Positions 1 through 7,661 of a stretch of DNA of 18,617 nt are shown one piece after another. The translations under genes were made by a program, and so were the position numbers. Under the pieces are notes generated by a model. The model did no database searches. It was not told the origin of the DNA and was given only the letters and a program-made list of their open reading frames with translations. Source of the DNA: an uncultured Lachnospiraceae bacterium (lineage in GTDB: Bacteria > Bacillota > Clostridia > Lachnospirales > Lachnospiraceae). The stretch is from the NCBI GenBank assembly GCA_905235345.1, contig CAJOLO010000035.1, positions 1 through 18,617 of the forward strand, in the 5' to 3' direction. Each line of letters begins with the position of its first letter. Position 1 is the stretch's first letter.

Positions 1-489
1 GCAAAGTTCTATATGGAGTTTATCTGCGATGAGTCCTGCGGTAAATGTTCTCCTTGCCGAATCGGAACCAAGCGTATACTGGAGATTCTTACACGTATCA
101 CAGATGGTACGGGTACCATGGAAGATCTGGATGAACTGGAAGTGCTTGGACAGACCATCAAGAAGAATTCCCTTTGTGCTTTGGGGCAGACAGCGGCCAA
201 TCCGGTTAATTCTACCCTCGCACATTTTCGCGATGAATATCTGGCACATATTGTGGATAAGAAATGTCCTTCTCATGTGTGCAAGAATCTGATGGAATAT
301 TATATCGATCCCGATAAGTGTATCGGTTGCGGCCTGTGTGCCAAGGGTTGTCCGGCAGATTGCATCAAGCGCACCGGGTACATAGCGGAAGGACACAAGT
401 TAGCATCGTTTGAAATAGATCCGACGAAATGTGTAAAATGCGGTTCCTGTATCGGAGCCTGCCGCATGAATGCGATCACCAAGCGTTAG
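1..489 (+). CDS. HydB/NuoF-like subunit of NAD-linked [FeFe] hydrogenase, C-terminal part
   Basis: This is the last 162 residues of a gene that begins upstream of the window; the frame is open from base 1. It should be the flavin/NAD(H)-binding, electron-input subunit of a soluble cytoplasmic multimeric [FeFe] hydrogenase (HydB of HydABC, homologous to NuoF). Visible evidence is the NuoF-type [4Fe-4S] site C13-x2-C16-x2-C19 with C59, then a C-terminal 2x[4Fe-4S] ferredoxin domain with CxxCxxCxxxC sets at C107/C110/C113/C117 and C144/C147/C150/C154. Such a ferredoxin tail is typical of HydB from bifurcating hydrogenases and absent from plain NuoF. The FMN- and NAD-binding part lies outside the window. 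The hydA gene follows after 28 nt, which supports one operon. A formate-dehydrogenase-linked NuoF-like subunit would look similar, but the adjacent hydA favours hydrogenase. Confidence 0.9.
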   Translation, partial: AKFYMEFICDESCGKCSPCRIGTKRILEILTRITDGTGTMEDLDELEVLGQTIKKNSLCALGQTAANPVNSTLAHFRDEYLAHIVDKKCPSHVCKNLMEYYIDPDKCIGCGLCAKGCPADCIKRTGYIAEGHKLASFEIDPTKCVKCGSCIGACRMNAITKR

Positions 490-517
490 GTTACAAAGAG
501 ATTGGGAGGAAATGATA

Positions 518-2284
518 ATGGCACTAATAAATATTAAAATAGAGGGAATTCCATATCAGGTTGAGGAAGGGCTTACCATTCTTCAGGCCGCAAAAAAGTG
601 TGGTTATGAGATTCCATCGTTATGTACATTCCCGGGTGGAGAATGCAATCAAGGTTCCTGCAGAGTCTGTCTGGTGGAGGCAACCGGTGCAAGAGGACTG
701 GTGGCAAGCTGTGTGTATCCCGTGGCGGAAGGAATGGAAATCAGAATCTCTTCACCTGCGGCAGTGGAAGCGAGAAGAGAAAGTGTGGAATTACTGTTAT
801 CCAATCACAATAAGAATTGTCAGCAGTGTGATAAGAATGGACAGTGTGAGCTGCTTTATGTGGCAAATCTTACCGGAGCCAGAGATGACGCCTTTGCAGG
901 CGTGCATTCAGAGACACATCTGGACAGGCTGGCACCGGGTCTTGTAAGAGATACCTCTAAGTGTATCCTTTGCGGACGATGTGTTGCCAGATGTCAGAAT
1001 GCACACGGAATCGGTATCCTTGGATATGAAAACCGCGGCTTCAACACCTATATTGCACCGGCTGGAGACAGAAGTTTTGCAGAATCTCCATGTATTCAGT
1101 GCGGGCAGTGTGTGAATGTCTGTCCTACCGGCGCATTGATGGAACACTCAGAGATTGATCTGGTGGATGAGGCAATGAAGGCAGGAAAACACGTGATCGT
1201 GCAGGTTGCCCCGGCAGTTCGTGCCGCACTGGGAGAAGAATTCGGTTACCCGGTAGGTACGCCTATGACAGGCAAAATGATCGCTGCCTTGAGACGTCTT
1301 GGATTTGAGAGAGTTTATGATGTGAATTTCGGAGCGGATCTTACCATTATGGAGGAGGGAACGGAGCTGCTTGACCGCCTGCAAAATGGCGGGGTATTGC
1401 CTATGATAACTTCATGTTCTCCGGGATGGGTAAACTATGCGGAATATAATTACGGTGAGCATTTGCCTCATTTATCCAGCTGTAAATCACCTCATCAGAT
1501 GCAGGGAGCAATAATCAAATCCTACTGGGCGGCACAGTACGGAATCGAACCGGAGGATATCTTCGTGGTTTCTGTGATGCCTTGTGTGGCAAAGAAATAT
1601 GAAAAAGAGAGAGAGCAGGAGAAGGTAAACGGTATTCCGGATGTGGATGCCGTGATCACTACCAGAGAACTGGCACGGATGATTCGCAGAAGCGGTATCC
1701 TGTTCAAGAGACTTCCTGATGAGGAATGGGATCAGGACATCTGTGGAGATTACTCCGGAGCGGGTGTTATCTTCGGTGTTACCGGCGGTGTGATGGAAGC
1801 TGCGCTGAGAACAGTACATTACAAATTAACAGGTAAGGAAAAAGAAGAGATTATCTTTGAGGAAGTGCGTGGTCATGAGGGAGGTATCCGTGAGGCATCC
1901 ATTGACATTGGCGGAACTACGGTACGTGTTGCAATGGCATCCGGTATGCGTTCGGCAAAGGTTCTCTTAGATGAGATCAAGGAAGGCAAGTCACCTTATC
2001 ATTTCATTGAGATCATGGGATGTCCGGGCGGTTGTATCAACGGAGGCGGTCAGCCTTACGTGAGAAGCTGTTTCCTTCCGGATGAAGATGATGACATCAT
2101 GGAGACCTACAAAGAGAAGAGAGCAAATGCACTCTACTCCGAGGATGAGCGTCAGGTGATCCGACAGTCTCATAATAATCCTCAGATTATAGAGTTATAT
2201 GAGAAATTCTTAGGTGAACCCAATTCCCACAAAGCTCATGAGTTGCTGCACACATCTTATGGGGAGCGGTTCCCTGAACGATAA
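518..2284 (+). CDS. hydA: [FeFe] hydrogenase catalytic subunit (HydA, NADH-dependent type)
   Basis: A 588-residue cytoplasmic iron-only hydrogenase that reduces protons to H2, or the reverse, using electrons from the preceding NuoF-like subunit and probably ferredoxin. Domains in order: plant-type [2Fe-2S] ferredoxin (C36, C48, C51, C65), the His-containing cluster H97-x3-C101-x2-C104-x5-C110, a 2x[4Fe-4S] ferredoxin (C149/152/155/159 and C192/195/198/202), then the H-cluster domain. All three H-cluster signatures are intact: TSCSPGW with C300, MPCVAKKYE with C356, and the GCPGGC motif with C502 and C506. A small C-terminal subunit-like extension follows. The length matches monomeric clostridial enzymes (about 575 residues) and HydA of trimeric enzymes. 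I chose the ATG at 518 because GGAGG at 505-509 lies 8 nt upstream; the ATG at 512 would be only 2 nt away. No residue needed for activity is missing. Confidence 0.96.
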   Translation: MALINIKIEGIPYQVEEGLTILQAAKKCGYEIPSLCTFPGGECNQGSCRVCLVEATGARGLVASCVYPVAEGMEIRISSPAAVEARRESVELLLSNHNKNCQQCDKNGQCELLYVANLTGARDDAFAGVHSETHLDRLAPGLVRDTSKCILCGRCVARCQNAHGIGILGYENRGFNTYIAPAGDRSFAESPCIQCGQCVNVCPTGALMEHSEIDLVDEAMKAGKHVIVQVAPAVRAALGEEFGYPVGTPMTGKMIAALRRLGFERVYDVNFGADLTIMEEGTELLDRLQNGGVLPMITSCSPGWVNYAEYNYGEHLPHLSSCKSPHQMQGAIIKSYWAAQYGIEPEDIFVVSVMPCVAKKYEKEREQEKVNGIPDVDAVITTRELARMIRRSGILFKRLPDEEWDQDICGDYSGAGVIFGVTGGVMEAALRTVHYKLTGKEKEEIIFEEVRGHEGGIREASIDIGGTTVRVAMASGMRSAKVLLDEIKEGKSPYHFIEIMGCPGGCINGGGQPYVRSCFLPDEDDDIMETYKEKRANALYSEDERQVIRQSHNNPQIIELYEKFLGEPNSHKAHELLHTSYGERFPER

Positions 2285-2296
2285 TAATTTTTTTGG

Positions 2297-2341
2297 AAAT
2301 AAAACCGGAAAGCCAAAAGTGTTGGCTTTCCGGTTTTATTT
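2297..2341 (+). terminator. Strong intrinsic terminator after hydA
   Basis: A perfect 20-bp inverted repeat (2297-2316 with 2322-2341) around a 5-nt loop, starting 12 nt after the hydA stop. The arms begin and end with A/T runs, so it could terminate transcription in both directions. It separates the hydrogenase operon from the surface-protein region. Confidence 0.88.
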
Positions 2342-2469
2342 ATGTAAGGAAGTGTATTATATTTGTTCTTAAGATCTGCATTGGAGTAATAAGTTCTTTT
2401 GACGGCATTTGTATTATTTATTGCCGGGATGAGAAAAAGTCTGGATGTATGTTATAGTAAAATAAATTT

Positions 2470-2486
2470 AAGTATGATATACTATA
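2470..2486 (+). promoter_or_regulatory. Candidate extended -10 promoter for the BspA-like gene
   Basis: TGATATACT gives a TGn extension plus a -10-like TATACT (2478-2483), about 100 nt before the start codon at 2583. No good -35 hexamer sits 17 nt upstream, which extended -10 promoters tolerate. Nearly the same 17-nt string recurs at 13092-13108. The rest of the 2342-2582 gap shows no other structure I can support. Confidence 0.4.
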
Positions 2487-2582
2487 TCTGATTATGATTT
2501 GCGTTTCACGGGAAGAAGTGTCTGATCAGGAAATAAGGATTTAGATTATTTATAAGTGGTTCAATACAGGAGGATAAGGCAT

Positions 2583-4745
2583 ATGTTGAAGAAAACGCAC
2601 TGTGTATGTAAGGTGATATTGATGCTTATGATTGTGCTTTCGGGTGTATGGTATTATAGCGTTCCGTGTGTAAAGGCATATAATGATGGGGTTGAAGATG
2701 GTAGTGGTGATGGCTGGTATAAGTCTGAAGATGGTACATATGAACTTCAATATGCCAATATCAATTATAAAGAGTGTGAAATTGTAGGTTTCTCTATTGA
2801 AGATGAGGGAACATTGTTGAATATCCCTTCTGAGATTGAAGGAAAGAAAGTTACGGCAATTAAAGCCGGTTTGTTTTCTGGTGCAGGGATTAAGAGTATA
2901 ACCATACCTGACACTGTGACAAGCATAGAATACAGCACATTTCTTAATTGTAGTAACCTTGAAATAGTTAATATTCCGGAGACTGTAACATCGATTGGTG
3001 CAAAGGCATTTGCCGGAACAAAATGGCTTGAAAATAAACAGAAAGAAAAACAACTTGTTATTTTGAATAATATATTGGTGGATGCAACGGCTTGTGAAGG
3101 AGCAGTGACAATTCCATCCAATATAACGGCAATATGTGACGAAGCATTTGAAATGGTGTCTTATGAGGGTGATAATTATGCGGAACTGGAGAATACCGGA
3201 CTTACAAGTGTAACATTTAACGATGGATTAAAGGTCATAGGAAGAGATGCTTTTAAAGGCTGCACAAGCCTGACGGCTGTCTCAATACCTGAAAGTGTGA
3301 CAGAGATTAATAGTGGGGCGTTTGCGGGGTGTGTAAATCTATCTTCCGTATCCCTGTCTAATAGTATTACCAATATATCCGCTGATGCATTTGCGGAGAC
3401 AGAATGGTGGGCGGAAAAGAAAAAAGCAAGTTCTAATGGATTAATAATCGAAAAGTATATTTTGTTTGATGGTTCTTCTGCTTCCGGGGATATTACGATA
3501 CCGGAGGAAGTTACGGTGATAGGAGCTGGAGCGTTTAGTCGCGGCAAAGTGTCGAGTGTAACAATTGCCGGAGATGTTACTGCCATACCGGAATTTACAT
3601 TCTTTATGTGCGATCAATTGACGAACGTTATACTGCCGGAAAGTCTGATTTCAATTGAAAAAGATGCTTTTTATGGTTGTAAGGCTTTGACAGGTATAAC
3701 CATACCTGCTGCGGTAACAGATATAGGTGACGGAGCATTTGATGGAACAAAATGGTTAGAGGAACTGAGTAGCACCGGTAAGCCTGTTGTTGTTAATTCT
3801 ATTCTTATTGATGGGAAGAATTGTTCCGGTTCGGTTGTGATACCGGAGGGAGTTACGGCTATCAATAATGCTGTATTTTCAGGCAATAGTGAAATGACAA
3901 GCCTTGTGATACCGGACAGTGTTACGGAAATCGGCGATGGTGCATTTTCGCATACGGCTATTACAGAAATCACGATACCCGACAGCGTGAATTATATTGG
4001 AGATGAGGCTTTTTACGGATGTAAGAATCTGAAACGTGTTAAGCTTCCTGATGGCATAACTGATATAGAGAGCTATATGTTTTGGTATTGCAGTAGTCTG
4101 GAACAGATCACAATACCGAAAAGTGCGACAAATATTGGCGAAGGTGCATTTGGAGCTTGCGGGAATCTGAAGGATCTCGTTATTCCGAACGGTGTGAAGA
4201 GCATAGGTCGTTCTGCGTTTGTGTATTGCGATAATCTGAAACATATCACCATTCCACCGAGTGTTACATATATGGGAGAAATCTTTTTACCTGAAGATAT
4301 AACAACTGATGAAGAAGAGATATACTATGAAAAACTCGGATATGATAAAATACCGGATGATGTAACGCTCTATGCAGAAGCGGGTTCTTATGCCGAAACA
4401 TGGATCAGAGAACATAAGATTCATGTAAAGGGATCGATTTTAACAAATGAATCCGCCGAGTATAAGGTGGTATCCGATAACGTCAATGAGCCGACGGTGG
4501 AATATAGCGATACGAAAGACAAGCAGTTAGTAAAAATAACAATGCCGGACTCTATAACCATTGATGGGATTACCTATCAGGTGGTGAGAGTCGGAGAATA
4601 TGCATTTGCAGAAGTCAGTGGACTGGAAGAGGTCGTTCTGTCGAAGGAAGTAAAGAAAGTTGACGAATTCCAATCGAGCACAGGAGGAGAAGGTAAAGGA
4701 GAAGAAGCTAAGAATAACTATTCCCGATGGGATGGATGTAACTGA
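2583..4745 (+). CDS. Secreted BspA-like leucine-rich-repeat protein, 5' part (frameshifted at its end)
   Basis: Encodes 720 residues beginning at ATG 2583, with AGGAGG at 2568-2573 and a 9-nt spacer. Residues 1-32 form a signal peptide: MLKK, a hydrophobic stretch, then a small-residue region. From about residue 90 to 570 the protein is a solenoid of about 23-residue BspA/LRR_5-type repeats (IP..VT.IG..AF..C..L), interrupted three times by the 'TKWL ... ILID ... G.V.IP' linker typical of the family. A second partial block follows at about 623-690. Such proteins act outside the cell, often in adhesion or host/matrix binding; the ligand here is unknown. The last 30 residues (after KEVKKVDE) lose the repeat pattern and end at TGA 4743-4745, while the +1 frame resumes an LRR-like sequence. 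I therefore read this and the following ORF as one gene of about 1020 codons broken by a frameshift. No LPXTG or SLH anchor is seen. Confidence 0.85.
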   Translation: MLKKTHCVCKVILMLMIVLSGVWYYSVPCVKAYNDGVEDGSGDGWYKSEDGTYELQYANINYKECEIVGFSIEDEGTLLNIPSEIEGKKVTAIKAGLFSGAGIKSITIPDTVTSIEYSTFLNCSNLEIVNIPETVTSIGAKAFAGTKWLENKQKEKQLVILNNILVDATACEGAVTIPSNITAICDEAFEMVSYEGDNYAELENTGLTSVTFNDGLKVIGRDAFKGCTSLTAVSIPESVTEINSGAFAGCVNLSSVSLSNSITNISADAFAETEWWAEKKKASSNGLIIEKYILFDGSSASGDITIPEEVTVIGAGAFSRGKVSSVTIAGDVTAIPEFTFFMCDQLTNVILPESLISIEKDAFYGCKALTGITIPAAVTDIGDGAFDGTKWLEELSSTGKPVVVNSILIDGKNCSGSVVIPEGVTAINNAVFSGNSEMTSLVIPDSVTEIGDGAFSHTAITEITIPDSVNYIGDEAFYGCKNLKRVKLPDGITDIESYMFWYCSSLEQITIPKSATNIGEGAFGACGNLKDLVIPNGVKSIGRSAFVYCDNLKHITIPPSVTYMGEIFLPEDITTDEEEIYYEKLGYDKIPDDVTLYAEAGSYAETWIREHKIHVKGSILTNESAEYKVVSDNVNEPTVEYSDTKDKQLVKITMPDSITIDGITYQVVRVGEYAFAEVSGLEEVVLSKEVKKVDEFQSSTGGEGKGEEAKNNYSRWDGCN

Positions 4746-5646
4746 TGTTGGAATTGAGAAGGTTCAGAATATATACAATCTGACTATCTATGTTCCGAAA
4801 GAAAGTACGGCAGAGGTCTATCTGACAGGAATTGAGGGGGTAAAGCTTGAAATCAGAACCTATTCAGCGAATGGAGAAGATGATGGCGTACAGTCTGCAC
4901 AGAACGAAGCGGAGCAGACCCAGAACGAAGCGGAACAGACTCAGAACGAAGCGGAACAGACTCAGAACGAAGCGAGTCAGACGAAGAACGAAGCGGAACA
5001 GACCCAGAACGAAGCGAGTCAGACGAAGAACGAAGCGGAACAGACCCAGAACGAAGCGAGTCAGACGAAGAATGGAGCAGAACAGACCCAGAACGAAGCG
5101 GGACAGACGAAGAATGGAGCAGAACAGGCACAGAGTGGGCAGATTAAGTCCGGGAATTTAGAAGGAACGGTTTCACAGGCAGAGGTTGGCAGTATCCATA
5201 ATCTGGGTAGTCTGATGTATAAAGTGACCTCGGAGAAGACGGTGACGGTTACCGGCAGCAAAGGTAAGAATCTGAAAAAAGTCTCAGTTCCTGCGAAGGT
5301 GACGATTGAGGGAAAGTCATATATGGTGACAGCGGTTGGCAAAGGTGCATTTAAGAAATGTTCCAAGCTGATCAATGTGACGATTGGAAAGAATGTGAAG
5401 AATATCGGGAATGAGGCATTTGCTAATTGCACAAAGCTTGAAAAAGTGACCGTCGGAAAGAATGTGACAACCATCGGAGCTAAGGTATTTGCCGATGATA
5501 AGAAATTAAAACGGTTGATTTTGAAAGGGGCTAAGATCAACAAGGTTGGAAAGAAGACACTTTCCGGTGTGCCGAAGAAGGTGAGAATCACCGCACCGAA
5601 GAAGGCAGTTACTAAGTATACGAAGCTGTTGAAAGGGGCAAAGTGA
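4660..5646 (+). CDS. BspA-like protein, 3' part: QNEA repeat region and C-terminal LRRs (in +1 frame)
   Basis: This frame is open from 4654 to the stop at 5646 and overlaps the previous ORF by about 90 nt. The first possible start is TTG 4660 and the first ATG is 4732; neither has a well-placed ribosome site, and no signal peptide follows. This argues that it is the continuation of the upstream LRR gene rather than a separate gene. Numbering from 4660, residues 17-70 carry LRR-like text (RITIPDGMDVT), 81-157 are 11 heptads of the type (Q/K)NEA(E/S/G)QT, and about 184-300 are C-terminal BspA-type repeats (GKGAFKKC.KL..VTIG), ending in a lysine-rich tail. The heptad region is hydrophilic and probably forms an extended stalk or spacer. 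The sequence just before the frameshift resembles this C-terminal block, as expected if both belong to one protein. Confidence 0.72.
   Translation: MTNSNRAQEEKVKEKKLRITIPDGMDVTDVGIEKVQNIYNLTIYVPKESTAEVYLTGIEGVKLEIRTYSANGEDDGVQSAQNEAEQTQNEAEQTQNEAEQTQNEASQTKNEAEQTQNEASQTKNEAEQTQNEASQTKNGAEQTQNEAGQTKNGAEQAQSGQIKSGNLEGTVSQAEVGSIHNLGSLMYKVTSEKTVTVTGSKGKNLKKVSVPAKVTIEGKSYMVTAVGKGAFKKCSKLINVTIGKNVKNIGNEAFANCTKLEKVTVGKNVTTIGAKVFADDKKLKRLILKGAKINKVGKKTLSGVPKKVRITAPKKAVTKYTKLLKGAK
4900..5130 (+). repeat. 21-bp tandem repeat, 11 copies, coding for QNEAEQT-type heptads
   Basis: Eleven consecutive 21-bp units run without interruption. The first three encode QNEAEQT. Later units alternate Q- and K-starting versions (QNEASQT then KNEAEQT), giving a 42-bp higher-order period, and the last units degenerate to KNGAEQ. 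The near-identical DNA suggests recent expansion. Gain or loss of units stays in frame. All other frames over the repeat are also open; those are by-products of the 21-nt period. Confidence 0.95.
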
Positions 5647-5693
5647 ATGTATGGTATGGGTCATTATATGAATTCATGCAGTCAGATATTTAG

Positions 5694-5735
5694 AAATGCA
5701 GGTTGTTCAAATTGTGGATAACCTGCATTTTTTTT
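5694..5735 (+). terminator. Intrinsic terminator after the BspA-like gene
   Basis: A perfect 11-bp stem (5694-5704 with 5720-5730) with a 15-nt loop, followed by an unbroken run of T to 5735. It lies about 50 nt after the stop codon at 5646. Confidence 0.8.
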
Positions 5736-5862
5736 GCCATTTGTACGATTTGATGCGTTATGTGTGTCAAATACGTCTACTACAATCATAAATATGGTAA
5801 TCTATAAAAAGTTCGTGAAATGAAGAACGTATAATTCAGCGCACAAGAAGAAAGAGGTGAGA

Positions 5863-5937
5863 ATGGGAAATTATATGGAATTACTATTGGCAGAAGGAAA
5901 TGGATCATTTTGTGAATGGACGGTAAATGGTAACTAA
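5863..5937 (+). CDS. Possible 24-residue small ORF ahead of the CAP-domain gene
   Basis: ATG 5863 follows a purine-rich AAGAGGTGAG at 5851-5860 with short spacing, reads 24 codons beginning MGNYMELLLAEGNG, and stops at 5935-5937, 24 nt before the next start codon. It could be a small protein, a leader peptide coupling translation to the CAP gene, or chance. I recognise no family and see no hydrophobic segment. It lies in a 315-nt gap whose only other clear feature is the terminator at 5694-5735. Confidence 0.3.
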   Translation: MGNYMELLLAEGNGSFCEWTVNGN

Positions 5938-5961
5938 GTTAGTGAAGGAGATTTGAAAAAT

Positions 5962-7311
5962 ATGAATATAAAAGGATATGCTTATTGTGTAATAACAATA
6001 TTGTTGCTTTGGGGATTTTCTACTAGTGCATATGCGGAGAGTGTTGTAATTTTGCCATGTGATGTCAGTACTCCCGCTGAGGGAAATATATTTGTAGGAG
6101 TAAAAGGTAGTTATCCTGAGATGAAAACTGCACTTGATAAAATTAATAAGGTGAGGTTAGAGGCATGTAAAGAAGGGATTATTAATCCTGCTGATACATC
6201 AAAGAGATTAACTATGGACGATTATGTTCCGCTTAAGTGGTCCATGGATTTAGAACAAGCTAGTCGTCTGCGAGCGGCAGAGTATTTAATCGGAGGTAAT
6301 GCAAACTTAAATCATAACAGGCTAAATGGTGGTAGAATATATATACAAATTTCTGACGATATTATAGGAGAAATGGAAACTCTTGCAGGTGAATACGGTG
6401 AGGAATATAAGCCGGGTAAAGATTCAGATGCAATTGATTTGTGGGAGTGGGAGAAGGGGTTATGGACAAGCGGTTATTATGATAATGCAGATTCAGGGCA
6501 TTATACAGCTATGATAGATCCGGAATATAGATATGTCGGTATTTCAGCATTTTACTCCCCGGAGGAAGGTGCAATATCTTTTGCAGCGCAATATGCTAAA
6601 GAACAATATGATAGTAATCATAATGTGAAGGAAGTGAATCAAACAAGACTTGCTCCGGTGAGTTCTTGTATACAGACGATTGAGATGAAGAAGGAATATC
6701 TGTCCGATGTGAAAATATATAAATCAGCGAAGGATGCCGGATGGCTTATGAAGGAATCTTATGAGAAAAGAGTATTGGTTGCAGGTGATTCACATAAGTA
6801 TTATTGTGCTTATGATATTATTGATGAGTTTGTTAAAACAACCGGTTACCTGAAAAAGGTTCTGCTACTTGGTGATGTTTCGTGGGAATCACTGACACCT
6901 TCTATTGCTTCTGTATCTCAAGATGGTACGATAAAGTATAAGAAGAAAGGCAATGCGATAATTCAAGTGTCACAGAATGGAGTTGTCATATGCAAGCCTA
7001 TACTTAATATCAAATACAATGCTATTGGCAAAGCATCTATTAAGAAATTATCAGGGGGAAAAAAGTCATTTACAGTTACTGTGAACCTTAAAAAGAATAC
7101 AGTGGGATATGAGGTACAATGGTGTAAAGGGAAAAATTTTAAAGGAAAAACAATGGATTATTTAGATTACCCCGATAGTATGGGTATGACAAATACAGTA
7201 CGGCGACTTAATAAAGGTACATATTATGTTCGCGTTCGAGGATTGAAAATGATAAAGGGTGAATTATATTATTCCGAATGGTCGAAGGTCAAGAAAGTTA
7301 ATGTGAAATAG
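5962..7311 (+). CDS. Secreted CAP-domain (SCP/PR-1) protein with Ig-like and Fn3-like C-terminal domains
   Basis: A 449-residue exported protein. The signal peptide covers residues 1-25 with an AYA|E cleavage site. Residues about 55-215 form a CAP domain: LDKINKVRLEA and PLKWSMDLEQASRLRAAEYL helices, then the conserved polar-site candidates H118 (NHNR), E137 (GEME) and H180 (SGHYTAMI), and the YVGISAF strand. Residues about 290-350 look like a bacterial Ig-like (Big_2) domain (SIASVSQDGTIKYKKKGNA). Residues 355-449 look like a fibronectin-III-type domain ending YYVRVRG...YYSEWSKVKKV. Bacterial CAP proteins are extracellular, and their substrate is mostly unknown. I chose ATG 5962 because GAAGGAG (5944-5950) lies 11 nt upstream; the in-frame TTG at 5953 is only 2 nt from that site. 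A similar C-terminal domain occurs in the GLUG protein at 10151. Confidence 0.85.
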   Translation: MNIKGYAYCVITILLLWGFSTSAYAESVVILPCDVSTPAEGNIFVGVKGSYPEMKTALDKINKVRLEACKEGIINPADTSKRLTMDDYVPLKWSMDLEQASRLRAAEYLIGGNANLNHNRLNGGRIYIQISDDIIGEMETLAGEYGEEYKPGKDSDAIDLWEWEKGLWTSGYYDNADSGHYTAMIDPEYRYVGISAFYSPEEGAISFAAQYAKEQYDSNHNVKEVNQTRLAPVSSCIQTIEMKKEYLSDVKIYKSAKDAGWLMKESYEKRVLVAGDSHKYYCAYDIIDEFVKTTGYLKKVLLLGDVSWESLTPSIASVSQDGTIKYKKKGNAIIQVSQNGVVICKPILNIKYNAIGKASIKKLSGGKKSFTVTVNLKKNTVGYEVQWCKGKNFKGKTMDYLDYPDSMGMTNTVRRLNKGTYYVRVRGLKMIKGELYYSEWSKVKKVNVK

Positions 7312-7360
7312 AAATAAAGTGTGTAAGTTTGGATTTTGCTAACTTACACACTTTATTTTT
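7312..7360 (+). terminator. Intrinsic terminator after the CAP-domain gene
   Basis: A perfect 18-bp stem (7312-7329 with 7341-7358) with an 11-nt loop and a T-rich tail, starting at the base after the stop codon. The A-rich left and T-rich right flanks allow bidirectional function. Confidence 0.87.
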
Positions 7361-7415
7361 ACCCTCTCATTTTACCCTTCCGAACAAATAGGATAAGGAG
7401 GAGTTATATCTGAAA

Positions 7416-7550
7416 ATGTATAAACAACAGGGTATAAGAAAAAAAGTCGGGTTATCCACAATAAAGCAGTATTTTGTTGTTTGCGCATTTTGGGACGTCG
7501 AATGTGCACAGATGACGATTTGGGAGAAAAAATGTGATAAGGTAGATTGA
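7416..7550 (+). CDS. Possible 44-residue small ORF
   Basis: ATG 7416 opens 44 codons (MYKQQGIRKKVGLSTIKQY...) ending at TGA 7548-7550. A strong GGAGGAG lies at 7397-7403, but the 12-nt spacer is long. The product is basic with two Trp and three Cys and resembles no family I recognise. It sits between a terminator and a two-hairpin leader. It may be a small protein or a non-coding part of the leader of the 7662 gene. Confidence 0.25.
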   Translation: MYKQQGIRKKVGLSTIKQYFVVCAFWDVECAQMTIWEKKCDKVD

Positions 7551-7563
7551 GATGATACATGAG

Positions 7564-7633
7564 ACAGGCGTACTGGAATGTGCATAAGCACCACGCCTGT
7601 AGCGTATCTATGAAGCATAGCTGAATAGATACG
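7564..7633 (+). promoter_or_regulatory. Two-hairpin leader in front of the zinc-ribbon/propeller gene
   Basis: The first element is a nested hairpin: outer arms 7564-7571 and 7593-7600 (8 bp perfect) enclose an inner GTGC-ATAA-GCAC hairpin (7580-7591). The second is a 9-bp perfect stem, 7603-7611 with 7625-7633. The ribosome site AAGGAG (7646-7651) and ATG 7662 follow directly. No T-run follows either stem, so these are not ordinary terminators. They may control translation or RNA stability. No known riboswitch class was recognised. Confidence 0.45.
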
Positions 7634-7661
7634 AGGTTATTAAAAAAGGAGAAGAAAGATT

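Noticed and set aside
2342..2582. c-di-GMP or other known riboswitch before the LRR surface gene
   Set aside because: No conserved aptamer core or paired elements were seen in this AT-rich stretch.
2550..4244. Several 100-170 codon antisense ORFs opposite the LRR gene
   Set aside because: They mirror the periodic LRR coding sequence and have no ribosome sites or recognisable domains.
4900..5130. CRISPR-like array
   Set aside because: The units are contiguous with no unique spacers and are in frame inside a coding sequence.
4847..5161. Long open frames in the other frames over the tandem repeat (RTKRNR-type on +, SVPLRSGS-type on -)
   Set aside because: A 21-bp unit keeps every frame open if one unit lacks a stop. 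The true frame is fixed by the LRR-like sequence on both sides.
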